DNA from: Antitrichia curtipendula
Lineage: Eukaryota > Streptophyta > Bryopsida > Hypnales > Leucodontaceae
NCBI GenBank assembly: GCA_951230915.1
Contig: OX579637.1
Span: 8,742,001-8,806,000 of the forward strand
Reading direction: 5' to 3'
DNA: 64,000 nt
Shown: positions 23,029 through 33,817 of the stretch, piece after piece
Position numbering within the stretch: the first letter of the stretch is position 1
Layout: each line of letters begins with the position of its first letter
Notes under the pieces: generated by a model
What the model was told of the DNA's origin: nothing
Database searches by the model: none
What the model saw: the letters and a program-made list of their open reading frames with translations, nothing else
Made by a program: the position numbers and the translations under genes

Positions 23029-25173
23029 TTGAAACTACATCCGGGTAAGTGTTTTCTGGGAATGCAGTCTGGAATCCTTCTCGGTCATATTGTCAGCAAG
23101 AGAGGATTAGAAGTGGACATTGATAAAGTCAAGGCTATCCTAGCCTTGGTTGCTCCCTCTTCCATTAGAGAAATCCAAGGATTCCTAGGATGCGTGGGTT
23201 ACTATAGGAGGTTTATAGAAGGATATGCCAAACTGGCCATTCTTTTGACTGAACTCCTAAAGAAAGAGGTAGAGTTCACCTGGACAGAAGAGAGGCAGAA
23301 TGCTTTTGAGGAGTTGAAAGGAAGATTAATGAAGTCTCCCATTCTGTCTCCACCGGATTGGACTTGGGAATTCCACGTGACCCTAGATGCTTTAGGGTGG
23401 TGCCTTGGAGCGATTCTGTGGCAGTTTGAAGGAAAGAACGAATGCCCTATATACTATGCAAGTAGGCAGATGAGCCCAACAAAGCGGAAGTACACTACAA
23501 CGGAGCGGGAAGCCCTTGCTTTGATCTACGTTTGCAAGAAGTTCCGGCATTACTTGCTTGGATACCGGATCATTTTTCATATGGATCATGATTCATTAAA
23601 ATATCTTGTGAACAAAGCGGATCTATCTGGAAAAATAGCCAAATGGATACTTCTGCTCCAGGAGTTTAACTACGAGATAGTAGTGAAACCTAGCAAGGCT
23701 AATGCCAATGCCGATTTCCTCTCCCAACAAAGAGGACCGAAAGTGGTAGAGGGGATTTCAGCCGACTTTCTGGATGAATTTCCAAAAGAGGATCTGGGAA
23801 GAATGGGATCCGAAATTACGTCTGTACCAAAGGCAATGGTATACCACCTGGAAGGAGGTACAGATTCAAAGTTCCAGGATATCATTGACTACTTGATAGA
23901 TCATAGATATCCGAATGGATACTTAATGGAGGAGAAGATTGTGTTCCATAATAAGGTTGCACCTTATTCCCTAATCCATATGGTATTGTCCAAGATGGGA
24001 GTAGACGAACAACTGCAAAGGTGTTTGGAGAAGTGGGAGAGGAAACAAGTAATGAGTGCTCTTCATTCCGGATCCTCAGGTGGATACTTTGCAGCCCTGA
24101 CGACTGTAAACCGAATCCGCACATCCGGATACTGGTGGCCATCCGTGATCCGAGTTATGAAGATCTTTGTGAGCAGTTGTGATCAGTGTCAGAGGACAGG
24201 GGCGCCATCATTTAGGAACCTCTGGCCTTTAACTTCAATCATTCTCCTTGATCCATTTGAGAAATGGGGAATCGACTTCATTGGTCCTATCAATCCGGCC
24301 AGTGCCCGGAAGAAGGGGTACATCATTTTGGCAACGGATTATGCAACCAAGTGGGTGGAAGCAAGAGCTTCCCGGAAGAATGATGCCTCTACTGCAGCCT
24401 CTTTCCTGTTTGAGGAAATTATGATGCGGTTTGGTCATCCACTAGAATTGGTAAGCGATAGAGGAATTCACTTCCTCAACGATGTTATTGAGAATATAAC
24501 ATCCACTTATCAAATCAAACACAAGAAGACGACTCCATACAATCCAAAGGCGAACGGACTCACGGAGAGAGCAAACAGGACTGTGGGGAAGAGTTTGAAC
24601 AAGATGGTTTCCGCGCACAAGACAGATTGGGACCGGAAACTAGCTTCTACATTCCACGTGTACAACACTTCCGATAAGACTACCACTGGTAAGAGTCCAT
24701 TCTTTTTGGTATTTGGACAAGCAACGTTGCACAAAATAGAGATGGAAATCGAGACGTTGCGAGTAATGGCCTCCAGAAGGGGAAATCCGGTTCCGGATCC
24801 TAAGTTCCGGTTACTGGCGATTGAGAATCTGGAAGAAGCTCGTGGCGAAGCCCTGAGACGTATAGTAGCTGTCCAGCACCAGAGGAAGAAGAGATTCGAT
24901 GCTAGACTGCCAAAGGACCATGGAGTGTTGGAAGGAGGACTGGTGCTACTATATGACAACCGTCATGAAGAGTTTCCAGGCAAACTTCACACAAGGTGGA
25001 TTGGACCTTATCGGGTGAGCCGGATCTTTCCAAATGGTTCAGTACAACTTGAGGATCTTCAAGGGATAACACTTGATACTAGGACCAATGGATCCAGAAT
25101 CAAGCGTTATAACTTAGAAGCATTTTCAGAATCAGATTCAGATCCGGATGCTTTTAATCCGGATCAGGCATAA
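23029..25173 (+). pseudogene. Gypsy RT thumb, RNase H and integrase
   Basis: A 714-codon open stretch. RT connection (LHPGKCFLGM, GFLGCVGYYRRFI), RNase H (VTLDALGWCLGAIL, TTTEREALALIY, YLLGYRIIFHMDHDSLKYL), then integrase: zinc-binding region with LHSGSSGGYFAALT...CDQCQR, DDE core with WGIDFIGP, LVSDRGIHF and NGLTERANRT, and C-terminal GPY-type WIGPYRVSRIFPNGSVQLEDL. No chromodomain, which with the PBS type fits the Tat/Athila branch. The second zinc-site His of the usual GGHF is Tyr (GGYF). Ends 51 bp before the LTR. Confidence 0.92.
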
Positions 25174-25211
25174 AATCTTTTAACTTAGTGTTTGTAGAGA
25201 GGCTCACATTT

Positions 25212-25224
25212 GAAAATGGGGTGA
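25212..25224 (+). other. Polypurine tract
   Basis: Purine-rich GAAAATGGGGTGA immediately upstream of the LTR start TGTCGTAG at 25225; the usual plus-strand primer position for an LTR retroelement. Confidence 0.6.
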
Positions 25225-25784
25225 TGTCGTAGACCAAAATGTGGAGATTAGCCTATTTACTTAGAAAGATGGGGGAACGAGTTAGTATTGGTACATTTTT
25301 TTTGGTTTGTAGAGGTATAAATCAAGTATTTTATCAAGATTAACATTCCTTTATAATAGGTGTAGTAGTAGAGAGATAATAATGTTAACAGGAAGTTAAG
25401 ATTTCCTGTTTTTACCGGAAAGCGGAATCGGAAGAGGATCCGGATTAGTACCGGGAATATCTCAAAATGCTAAGATCAGATGCAGACACGTACCGGATGA
25501 GGCTGCGGGACCTATCGAAAGCCAGTGGAGCATTTCTTGGATCCAATGGAAATTAGGTATGACCGTTCAGCGGTCAGATCCTTCCAGGATGACGACGGAA
25601 ACGGGAAACCTAAACGGCTAGGAACCAAGTAGAGGAAGATGACCTAGAGGTCGGGACTTCCACTCTCCTTTCTTGTTTTAATGTTTGCAACATCCTTTGA
25701 GTGCTTAGAGTTGTTTGGGAGTGTGAAGGAGTGAGAGGAAAGCAAGTCCAGAGTTTCCGGATCCGGTAGAGAGGAAGGATCCAG

Positions 25785-26366
25785 TTGCTTGTAGTTTCTG
25801 AGGGACTGTGCGAGGTTTGTAGAGGGAGACAGATCTTTGAGGGAGAGATGGTGAAGGTGGAAGGCAGTGGATCTAAGGCGCTGAAGATCAAGAACATCTA
25901 TCCGGACATTCCGAAGGATGAGAGAGAGAGGAAACAGTTGGAGGAGGATCTCAGCCAAATCAGAGTAGCGGAGTTTTTTAGTCACCCCTGGAGTTTGAAG
26001 AGTGAGGAGATGATCCAGGAGTTGCTGAGCGAGCAGTCAAACAAGTGGGTGAAGGCAAATCGTGCTTTGCCCAGAAAGTGGACCATTGAGACGTGGAAGA
26101 AGGTGTATGACTTTCCGCGTCCGGGAGAAGGGATGGCTTCGTGGACGGACAAGTTTGCGGAAGGTAAATTTTCTAATCCTTCCCATGCTATGGACGGCTA
26201 CGTAGTAGCCGATTGCAAGATAGGAAGAGAAAGGAGGATGCTGGAGTTTGTAGTTCCAATACTGTATCCTGAACGTCCAAACCGGATCACAGTAACTTGG
26301 GCTAACACGATCTTTGGAGCATTGAGTGGGGAGAGGAAAATATTCTGGGCAGGAATAGTGAAGGAC
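25785..26366 (+). pseudogene. ORF inside the LTR, first part
   Basis: In-frame ORF; likely start ATG 25848 (MVKVEGSGSKALK). It contains EEDLSQIRVAEFFSHPWSLKSEEMIQELL, WTIETWKKVYDFPRPGEGMASWTDKF, VLYPE-type LYPERPNRITV and TIFGALSGERKIFWAGIVKD. It is cut by the CACTA-type element and resumes at 29020; removing the element and one GAC duplication restores a continuous frame (KD-LVRKMV). Related to plant 'gypsy-type putative transposase' ORFs. No catalytic motif seen; function unknown. Confidence 0.65.
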
Positions 26367-26619
26367 CACTACTAGAAAAATCAGCGTCCAAATTGACAAG
26401 AAAGTGTTGATTTGGACGTGTCAACTTTTGTTAATTTAGACATGTTGATGTGGACATTGTCCAACAAGAATTTGTTGATTTTTTGATGGTTTGGACAAAA
26501 TCCAACAAAAATTTGTTGGATTGGAAAAAATTTCAACCAAAATTTGTTGATTTTTTTTAACAATTTCAAATTTTTTTAATCAACTACAATTTTTTTTAAA
26601 ATAATCGGCCAATCAAAAG

Positions 26620-26757
26620 CTGCCACGTGGCAATCCACACACAAACAAAGCATACGTAGCGGACTACCACGTAGGCAACGCCTACGTGGCAAACTGCCAT
26701 ATGATACTGCCTATGTGGCAGTCCGACACGTGGCAACCGCCGCATAGGCAAGTTGGT
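26620..26757. repeat. GCCACGT-rich cluster in CACTA-type element 1
   Basis: Many copies of [T]GCCACGTGG / CTACGTGGCA within about 130 bp, including G-box CACGTG cores, arranged as short inverted repeats. The same kind of cluster occurs in the element at 61769-62898 and in the small MITE at 58779-59059. Confidence 0.65.
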
Positions 26758-26825
26758 GCAATGGGGTTTGAACCTTGCACCCCTTGCCTAGGGGTACAAG
26801 GCTCTAACCATTGCACCACATGTAA
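26752..26825 (-). other. tRNA-like segment in CACTA-type element 1
   Basis: The reverse strand reads TGGTGCAATGGTTAGAGC, close to a tRNA D-arm/A box, and about 40 bp later GGTGCAAGGTTCAAACCCC, close to a T-arm/B box GGTTCRANNCC. Stem pairing for a full cloverleaf is incomplete, so this is not called a tRNA gene. A related segment lies in the second element. Confidence 0.4.
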
Positions 26826-26889
26826 GAACACTAGCCTCAAATAGAAACAAAAAATTATTTATTTTATTTTTTGAAATTTTTTTTCATTT

Positions 26890-27260
26890 GTTTTTTCAAC
26901 TCAGCCAACTTTGGGGGCTGTTTTCTCATAGTATCGTACCTTTTTTCAAAAAACTTTGAACCAATAATAGTTGTATAATCAAGTTAAATTTCATGTCCAA
27001 GAATCCGTTTTTGATTTGAAGTCTTCAATTAAAAGTTATGGACAAAATTCAGAGAAGGGTTGGAATGAATTTTTTTTTTTACATTTGTAAACAATCTCTC
27101 TGAATTTTGCGCATAAATTTCAATTGAAGACTTCAAATCACAAAAGGATTGTTGGAGATGAAAGTTAACTTGATTATCCAACTTTTCTTAGTTCAAAGTT
27201 TTTTGAAAAAAGGTACGGTAATATGTGAAACTAGTCTCCAAAGTCAGCTGAGTTGAAAAA
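26890..27260. repeat. Foldback of about 165-bp arms in CACTA-type element 1
   Basis: The left arm (about 26896-27060) and right arm (about 27095-27255) are imperfect inverted repeats: CAACTCAGC / GCTGAGTTG, AAAAAACTTTGAAC / GTTCAAAGTTTTTT, GATTTGAAGTCTTCAATT / AATTGAAGACTTCAAATC. Transcription would give a long hairpin. Confidence 0.75.
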
Positions 27261-29019
27261 ACACTGAATTGTGAATTACTAAGTTAATAGAAAATACTCC
27301 CATTGCATGTAGAATGTCAAACTTGGTGGTTTAATTATTTCCTGCATGAAATGTTAGTGATAAAAACTTCAATTTAATTTAAGATATTATGAATATTTGA
27401 CAAACATTTTACTAGGAGGTGATTTGGTCACAATTCATATTCAAGTTTTTTGTAATTTAGAACATATAGTTTGAAGAGCTCTACATTAGAATTTGAGAAT
27501 TCTTAATGTAGAATTTAAATATTTAAGAATTAAGAATTTGAATTTAAAAAATTTAAAATTTGAATTTATACCCATAAGAACAAAGTAGCCTTTTTTGACA
27601 ATGTAGCTAGTGTTTTTGGTCATGTATTTAGAAATTGAACTTCTGTTTGTTTGTTTTTTTAATTTTTTACACAACATGTGGTGAAGGGATAGTTTGAAGG
27701 ACTCACAATATTTATAACTTATAATTACATGATGAGAAAGTTATTGTATAATGTATAGGTTTTCTAGCTATGTGTGCATATAAGCCAAGTAGATCTAAAT
27801 GTACTTTTTAAATAAATAGGAATTTGAAATTGATTTTCTGAAATATTAATCTTGTGAAAAGTTTCAAATCATTCTATATAGATTAGGGAGGTGAAACTTA
27901 TGAATAATTTCAATTTTTAGTTTAAAGTAGAATCTCTACACTAAAGTAAACTTCAAAATTCTTTCTTGAATGCATTTTTAAATATTTTATAAAAAATAAT
28001 TAAAAAATAGGATGCAAATTGTTTATTACAACATGTACATTAATACATTACAACCATTGGATTTGGGAAATTTTAGTTTTATAACTAGAATTTTTTTCCA
28101 TTGAATATTGTAAATCATTCTCAATTTCTATCAACTTATTACTTTTTTCAAATATGAATATGAAATATTTTTTATTGCAATTTCTAATACAGATTTTCGA
28201 ACATATTTTTCCAGCATATGATGGGAAGTTGCAAATTGTAGAATTGATATATACATTAATTTTTGGATAAAATGTTGGAAAAATGAAATATAGTCATTTG
28301 GGTTGAATGAAACACTATTTAAAAAAAAAAATCCAAGCATAATGATCTTGCAATTGGTAAAGTTTTTATTTTACAATTTCAAGAGGGAAAATTAGGTCAA
28401 ATTGAGTAGAAGCTTGATCATCTAGTTAAATTTGTTGAAAAAAACAACAGAAATGAAGATTTCAGCCTTGCTTTGAAAGCTAATATTTAAAAGCAATTAT
28501 GGGCTTTAATATATGAAAGGATATGGAGTTTAATACTTCAAATATGAATCATTCTATTGAGTAGTTCAATTTGAATTTTGAACTACTCAAATTTGATTAT
28601 TATAAGGTTGGAAACTTTGATATAATCAAAGTATTTGAATCAAAGTTAAATTAGATTTTGAATTTAATTACAACTCCAATCAAATTCAAAATCTAATTGA
28701 AAAAAATACAATTCAAACTCAAAATTCATAATTTCCGAAAAATTCTTAAAGATTCCAAAAACAATTCCAAAAACAATCCAAAAACAATCCAAAAACATTC
28801 AACCAAAATCTGTTGATTTGGTCGTTGCACTATTTAAATGAACAAAAACTTGTTAAACCATTTTGTTAACATGTGCTCAAATCAACAAAAATTTGTTAAC
28901 CATTTTCTTAATTTGTGCTCAAATCAATAAAAAACTGTAAAAACGGTCAGTGCAGTACCCAAATCAACAAGTTTTTGTTGATTTTTTGTTGATTTGGATG
29001 TAATTTTCTAGTAGTGGAC

Positions 29020-30273
29020 TTGGTCAGGAAAATGGTCATCTCTTTAGGAAACAAGAAGGCAACCCCAATTGGGCCCTTCCTCTTCCACTTGTATGATTAC
29101 TTAGGTACACTTAGGAACTCAGAGAGGACAATTTACAAGGCAGCAGCCACCTTGGTGAAACTGAACATAACTCCATCCCGAGAGAGTGAGGAAAGGGAGA
29201 AAAAGAGAGGACCGGATGAGGAATCTGGGAGGGGTTCATCAGAGAGGAAGAAAGGGTCTTCCGAACGGAAGACAGAGTTTGAGCGGATCCCAGCCTCTAT
29301 TAAGAAAAAAAGACCCCAGAGGGATAGAATGGACTCTCCGGATTCGGAAGTCCAAAGAGAGGATCCACTAGGGAGGGTTATTTTGGATCTTGAGGTGATC
29401 CGGGAAGAGCTAGACACGGAGAAAGGCGCAGTGAGGGATTTCTGTGGACTGCTTGGTGAGATCAAAGTGTCTGAGCTAGCAGAGAAAGTAGAAGGTCTAG
29501 TCCCGGATAGTGATGCCCGGAAGTGGGAAACCCGAGTGAAGGAGCTGACTGAGAGGAATGAGGATCTTCATCGGCAGTTAGAAAAGAGTTTGGAGAAGAG
29601 TAAGGAAGCGAGGGACCTGATGGTTGAGTCTGATGAGACCCTAAAGAGGGTACGGAGTTTTGTATCCCATTCCAGAGATGTGTTAAACAAAGCTCAACTT
29701 TATGATGAGGAAATCCACAAGGCTGGATCGGAAGCAGTAGCCAAGGCAGTCATGGTGTTGGCGGAGTACTTGGAGGCGATCAAAAAGTTCATACACGAGA
29801 TCCGCGAAGCCCTCCAACAGGCCGGATACCTTCCGGGTTCAAAGAGGAAGGGAAGAGTGGAGACAAGGAAGAAGACCTCGCCAATTCGGCCAGCTCAGAT
29901 CATGTCTCCTCCAAAGGAAAGAGTAGTAGAGAAGAAGACACCAGCCAAAGATCCCTCTAAGGCCAAGACAGAGGCAAGAGAAGGATCTGCATACGGATCC
30001 GGATCGACGAAAGGCATCCGGAAGTCGGAATCCGACTTAGAGACACCAAAGGGTAAGGGTTCTAAACCCTCTTCTCATACCCCAGCACTACAAAGAGGAA
30101 GATTACGCCAAAGAGGGCCAAAGAGGTGTCTCCAAAGAGTCACCATTCGGAGGAGGATGAGAAGTCGGATAATTCCGAGAAGGAGGAAAACGAGTCGCGA
30201 TCCAATTCCGGATCAGAGTCTGATCCGGAATTCGAATCCGAAAAGGAAACGGAGCCATTGCCAATCTCTCTAG
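29020..30273 (+). pseudogene. ORF inside the LTR, second part (coiled-coil, basic)
   Basis: Continues the ORF of 25848-26366 after the nested element. Begins LVRKMVISLGNKKATPIGPFLFHLYDYL, then a highly charged stretch with probable coiled coil (EVIREELDTEKG, WETRVKELTERNEDLHRQLEKSLEKS), and a Lys/Ser/Pro-rich C-terminus. A frame change near 30130 leads into a further acidic reading (30126-30380, SDNSEKEENESRSNSGSESD). No enzyme motif; possibly structural or nucleic-acid binding. Confidence 0.6.
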
Positions 30274-30380
30274 CTAGCTTCAAGGGGAAAACTCCAACAC
30301 CATCAAAGGGTAAGACGGCAACAAAGGCAAAACCACCAGCAAGCAGGAAACAACCACTGAGGAGAGGATCAGTCAAATAG

Positions 30381-32817
30381 GAGGAATCTTCCTCGAAACA
30401 GCTTAAGAAGTAGATAGGAAGCGGCTTACAAAGTAGGTAGGAAGTACTTAGGAAGGATCCTAGGAAGTTAGATGAATCAGAGTTGGAAGTAGGTAGAAAG
30501 CTACTCATGAGGTGCTTTCCAAATGGATGCACTTGGACTTCCTCTTTTTCGGGAATTTCGGATCTGAGATTCACTTTTTGTAGAAAAGGGAGGATGGTAG
30601 GAAAGTCAACTATTAGTGGATAGGGAATGACGCGTGTCATTCTCTGGTATTGTTTTTGGATTTCTGGGGACCTTTAGGGTTTTCCTTTAGTTTGGTATTT
30701 AGAGGTTGGGAGTTAGTTCCAACTCCGGGCAGTTTCATATTCTTGTTTTCATATTCTATCTTGCAAAGAGAGCTTGGGTTTCAACTCCATTGAATACTGG
30801 TCTGAAAAGTCTTGGTCTTGTGTGAGGGGTTAGGCGGTGCTTTGACCACAACTAGTTCAAGTGGCTTGGTGGTGGAAACTTGAGAGGAGAAGTTACCCCC
30901 GGATTTTGTCTAGATTCGGTTTCAGGAGTATTGGGATCTAGTTGATAAACCTTTGTGTAGTGGGAGGAAATTCTGATTGTTGAAGTTTCTTGAGTGTCTT
31001 TTGAGTGGAATAGCCTTTCTTAGGTTAGGTAAGTTCTTCAGGTGGGAGAGTGAGCGCTAGCCGACGTCAGAAGAGGTCTTGCTGAATCCGGAAGAGAGGA
31101 ACAGGAAGATAGTCTAGATCTCTTAGTTAGCAAAGTACCAGATCTGGCTTTTGGGATTTAGTCCAGATAAGTCTGTCATTGTAGTTAGAGAGGACTGTGG
31201 AGGTTTCCTGAGTGACCTACTGGTGAGGAGTGATGTCCAAATCAGTTGTGAGGAAGAATCCGCATCCGGGAATTGTTAATTTGTATATTTTGTGTTTTCG
31301 CTAAGTGGAACTTCAGTCACTATAATCTATTGAAAGGTAGAGTATACGTTCCCTTCCTTAAACCCAAAAGCGGAACCCTCTGATATAGAGGTTAAACTAT
31401 TACATTGGTTACTTGGTTTGTTGGATCCGGATCCGAGAAAGGCACAGAATAACAACACTCTTTCCGGTTCCGCATCTGTTAGATCGATTACTAAAGTATT
31501 GGGTAGTACTAGACACTGATACTAATTTATAAACCCATTTTGTGTGGGTTTGATACATGAAGAGTATGTGAGTTTAAAGGGAAGAAGTTTTAGAGGATAG
31601 AGATAGGGAAATACAGTTCCTAATTTACAGTTCCGGATTCCTTTTGCCTTGGGTTTTGGTTGCTTCCCGTATTGTGAATTCCGGAAGATTGAAGAAACTA
31701 CGAGTTAAAATCCTGTGGGAACAATACACGAGTCATCTTGGGTGTTTTGTCATTTAAAAACACCTAAAGGTAGGATTTGTGCTTTCTTGTACTATGACAT
31801 CCGGACCCTTAGGATGTTAACGGATTTCCATTTTATCCAGAACGGTTATTAGGACTGTTAGCTGGATTTGTAGTTGGCCGTTGGTCGGATTTTGGATTGG
31901 CCGTTTGGCCTCTTTTTGGTTGTTTTTAAGGGCAGGTCGGCTTTTTGGCCTGTCATTCCCTTTCCTTGTCATTTAATCTAAGCTTACCAGAGAGCAATTT
32001 GATCATTTCTTTGCGTACCGCATTTATGTTTGAGTTGTATGCTGGTTTGTAAGTGAAGGTGTACAAGAAGAAGTCCGAATTTTATGACTGACGAATGAGT
32101 TAAGATGTATTTTGACGGAAGAGTTGTAAACTTATGAGGGAGGAGCTGTGCGTGGTGCCTTTAATTTGCCGGAACGATGATCCAGTGGAAGTCTGTGAGG
32201 GGTGAGGGTGCAAGTCCAAAGGTCCAAGAAGGATTTCGTGCGGAGATAAGCAACCGCCAGAGGAATAATCCCATCTATCGGAAGGTCTGCCAACCTCCGG
32301 AATAGTCGACAGCTAGGAAGTTAACACTTAAATCCGGAATGTCGTGATTTGTCATTGTAGTAAAGAGGACCTAACACTGCCTTGTGTGACCTACTTTCCG
32401 GATATGTTTTCCGGAAGGTTGTGAGAGTACAGATTTCTTCTATTGCTATTACAATAAAATTCTTTGGTGATTGGATTTTGTTTTGTTTAGAGAGAGCGAG
32501 AACAAAGAGTGGTGAGTCCCTGCCCCTCGGAAAGATCAACAGTGGACCCCCTGAAGGTGAAACAGGGGTATCTAAAATCAGTTACTTAAAGAGTCAAAAC
32601 TGGATTCCGGAAGAGGACGGATCCGGACTAGAATCTGTATAACACTAGTTTCCGGAAGAGAAGCAATTGATTGAACGGATTGCTTGGGGTGTTTGAGAAG
32701 CGATGCCAAATACTTGAAACTTAAAGCAACGTACTAGAATTCCCCGGGACGATATTCCGTGTCATCTAACCACAATTGTGTGTTAAAGGTGTTTACACCT
32801 AGATTACACGTACGACA
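30381..32817. other. Non-coding 3' part of the LTR
   Basis: No ORF supported. TCCGGA/CCGGAT words are very frequent. Promoter and polyadenylation signals for the element should be in the LTR, but I cannot assign them confidently. Confidence 0.5.
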
Positions 32818-32821
32818 CTTT

Positions 32822-32838
32822 TGGCGCCGCTGTCGGGA
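32822..32838 (+). other. Primer-binding-site-like sequence
   Basis: TGGCGCCGCTGTCGGGA four bases after the LTR end. It closely resembles the TGGCGCCGTTGCCGGGG-type sites of Tat/Athila-like plant gypsy elements, which start with TGG pairing to the tRNA CCA end. Confidence 0.7.
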
Positions 32839-33360
32839 TTCTGATAGTTTGTTACGAGTTTTTGGATTAAATCCGGACGGTAAGCAGAAAGTCAAAAGGA
32901 CGGATTCACATCTAGATATCAATGAAGTAGAGATTGAGAGGGTAGTAAGTCTTGACTTCATGAGTAGACCACAAGGAAGAATTCCGGTAGGACGATGTTC
33001 CACACATTTAGACGACGCTGCTAGACAAGTAGTGGTACAAGAAATTTTGACGTTTGATTTAGAAGAAGATTTGGTAGTTATCCCTGACGTAGGAGCAAAA
33101 CCAGAGAATATTCCGGAACTAGTTGCAAATCCGGAAGAAGTCACAGAACCGGAACAAGCTGTAGAGGAACCGGAAAGAGAGGTTTCACCGGAAATTTCTG
33201 AGGAAGATTCCTCCTTTGAAGAAGCAATAATGGTAACTACTACACGACTCCGGTACAGTAGAATCCGCGGAGATGGCACCAAAGATGTAGATGACCGGAT
33301 GGGAGAATTTGAGGCCACCGCTGCTGCAAATCAAGAGGGGTCAGACCGCAAATACAGAAA
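32839..33360 (+). pseudogene. Truncated second gypsy internal region: leader and Gag N-terminus
   Basis: A reading through 32759-33424 contains an acidic leader (EEDLVVIPDVGAKPENIPELV) and then MVTTTRLRYSRIRGDGTKDVDDRMGEFEATAAANQE at about 33231, homologous to the Gag start at 19577 (APSTRLKYNRFKGDGAGDVDDW). Similarity stops near 33345, where unrelated sequence begins. This is the 5' stump of a second element sharing the 25225-32817 LTR. Confidence 0.7.
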
Positions 33361-33399
33361 GGCCGGGTTTATGCAACAGCCGGGTATGAACACCAGATC

Positions 33400-33817
33400 G
33401 GGTATACGCAACAAGCAGGTATAAACACACAGTCTTGGGTATACGCAAACAGGACCGAGTATCTCCAGGTTACAGAGCTTTAGAGTTTGGCGTACGTTCG
33501 TTTTTCTCCTTGCGCGCTGCTTCTCCCTCACCTCGCGTGTTGCTTCTTCGTGCATCTTCGTTGTTTCTCCATTGGTTTCTTCGTTGGTTTCTCCGTTGCT
33601 TCTCCGCTGCTTCTCTGTGCTTCTCCGCTGGTTTCAATGTCGTGCTCTCCCCACTGCGGTTTTGCTTCTGGAGTCGTGGTCGGTGGCGAGTTCCCTCCTG
33701 CGGATGGACGGTTTGGGAGGCAAGTGTTTCTTGAGGCAGGCGTTGCTTCAGGCGGGCGTCGCTTGAGGAAGGCATTGCGTGTACCAGGAATGCAAGAGGA
33801 GTTGCAATCTGAGGAAG
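33400..33817 (+). other. Putative non-coding leader exon of NGQHS-3
   Basis: CG-richer, pyrimidine-rich (TTCTCCG repeats) stretch ending GAGGAAG before a strong donor GTGAGT (33818-33823). Mirrors the leader exons proposed for NGQHS-1 and -2. Overlapping ORFs are low-complexity and unsupported. The boundary with the retroelement remnant is near 33.35 kb. Confidence 0.4.

Larger units (their letters stand above)
26364..29019. mobile_element. CACTA-type non-autonomous element 1 (2650 bp)
   Basis: Inverted ends CACTACTAGAAAA (26367-26379) and TTTTCTAGTAGTG (29004-29016), flanked by a GAC target duplication (26364-26366 and 29017-29019). Three-base duplications with CACTA ends define the CACTA/EnSpm class. 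Subterminal repeats of CCAAATCAACAAAAATTTGTTGATT type occur at both ends. Inside are an ACGT-rich cluster, a tRNA-like segment and a large foldback; no transposase. It interrupts the LTR ORF in frame. Confidence 0.85.
25225..32817 (+). mobile_element. Complete gypsy LTR, 7.6 kb (4.9 kb without nested element)
   Basis: Starts TGTCGTA after the polypurine tract and ends TACGACA at 32811-32817, giving a TG...CA boundary with 7-bp inverted ends. Followed three bases later by a primer-binding-site-like sequence. It serves as 3' LTR of the gag-pol at 19.6-25.2 kb and is positioned as 5' LTR of the fragment after 32818. It contains an ORF (25847-30273, interrupted) and a nested CACTA-type element at 26367-29016. 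The rest (30.4-32.8 kb) is non-coding and rich in CCGGA. Confidence 0.72.

Noticed and set aside
25225..25784. A separate retroelement starting at 25.2 kb unrelated to the gag-pol before it
   Set aside because: The polypurine tract and start are directly downstream of the integrase C-terminus, so the simplest reading is that this is the gag-pol element's own 3' LTR, also shared with the following stump.
26752..26825. Functional tRNA gene
   Set aside because: A and B boxes are recognisable, but D, anticodon and acceptor stems do not pair well and the segment recurs inside a second MITE.
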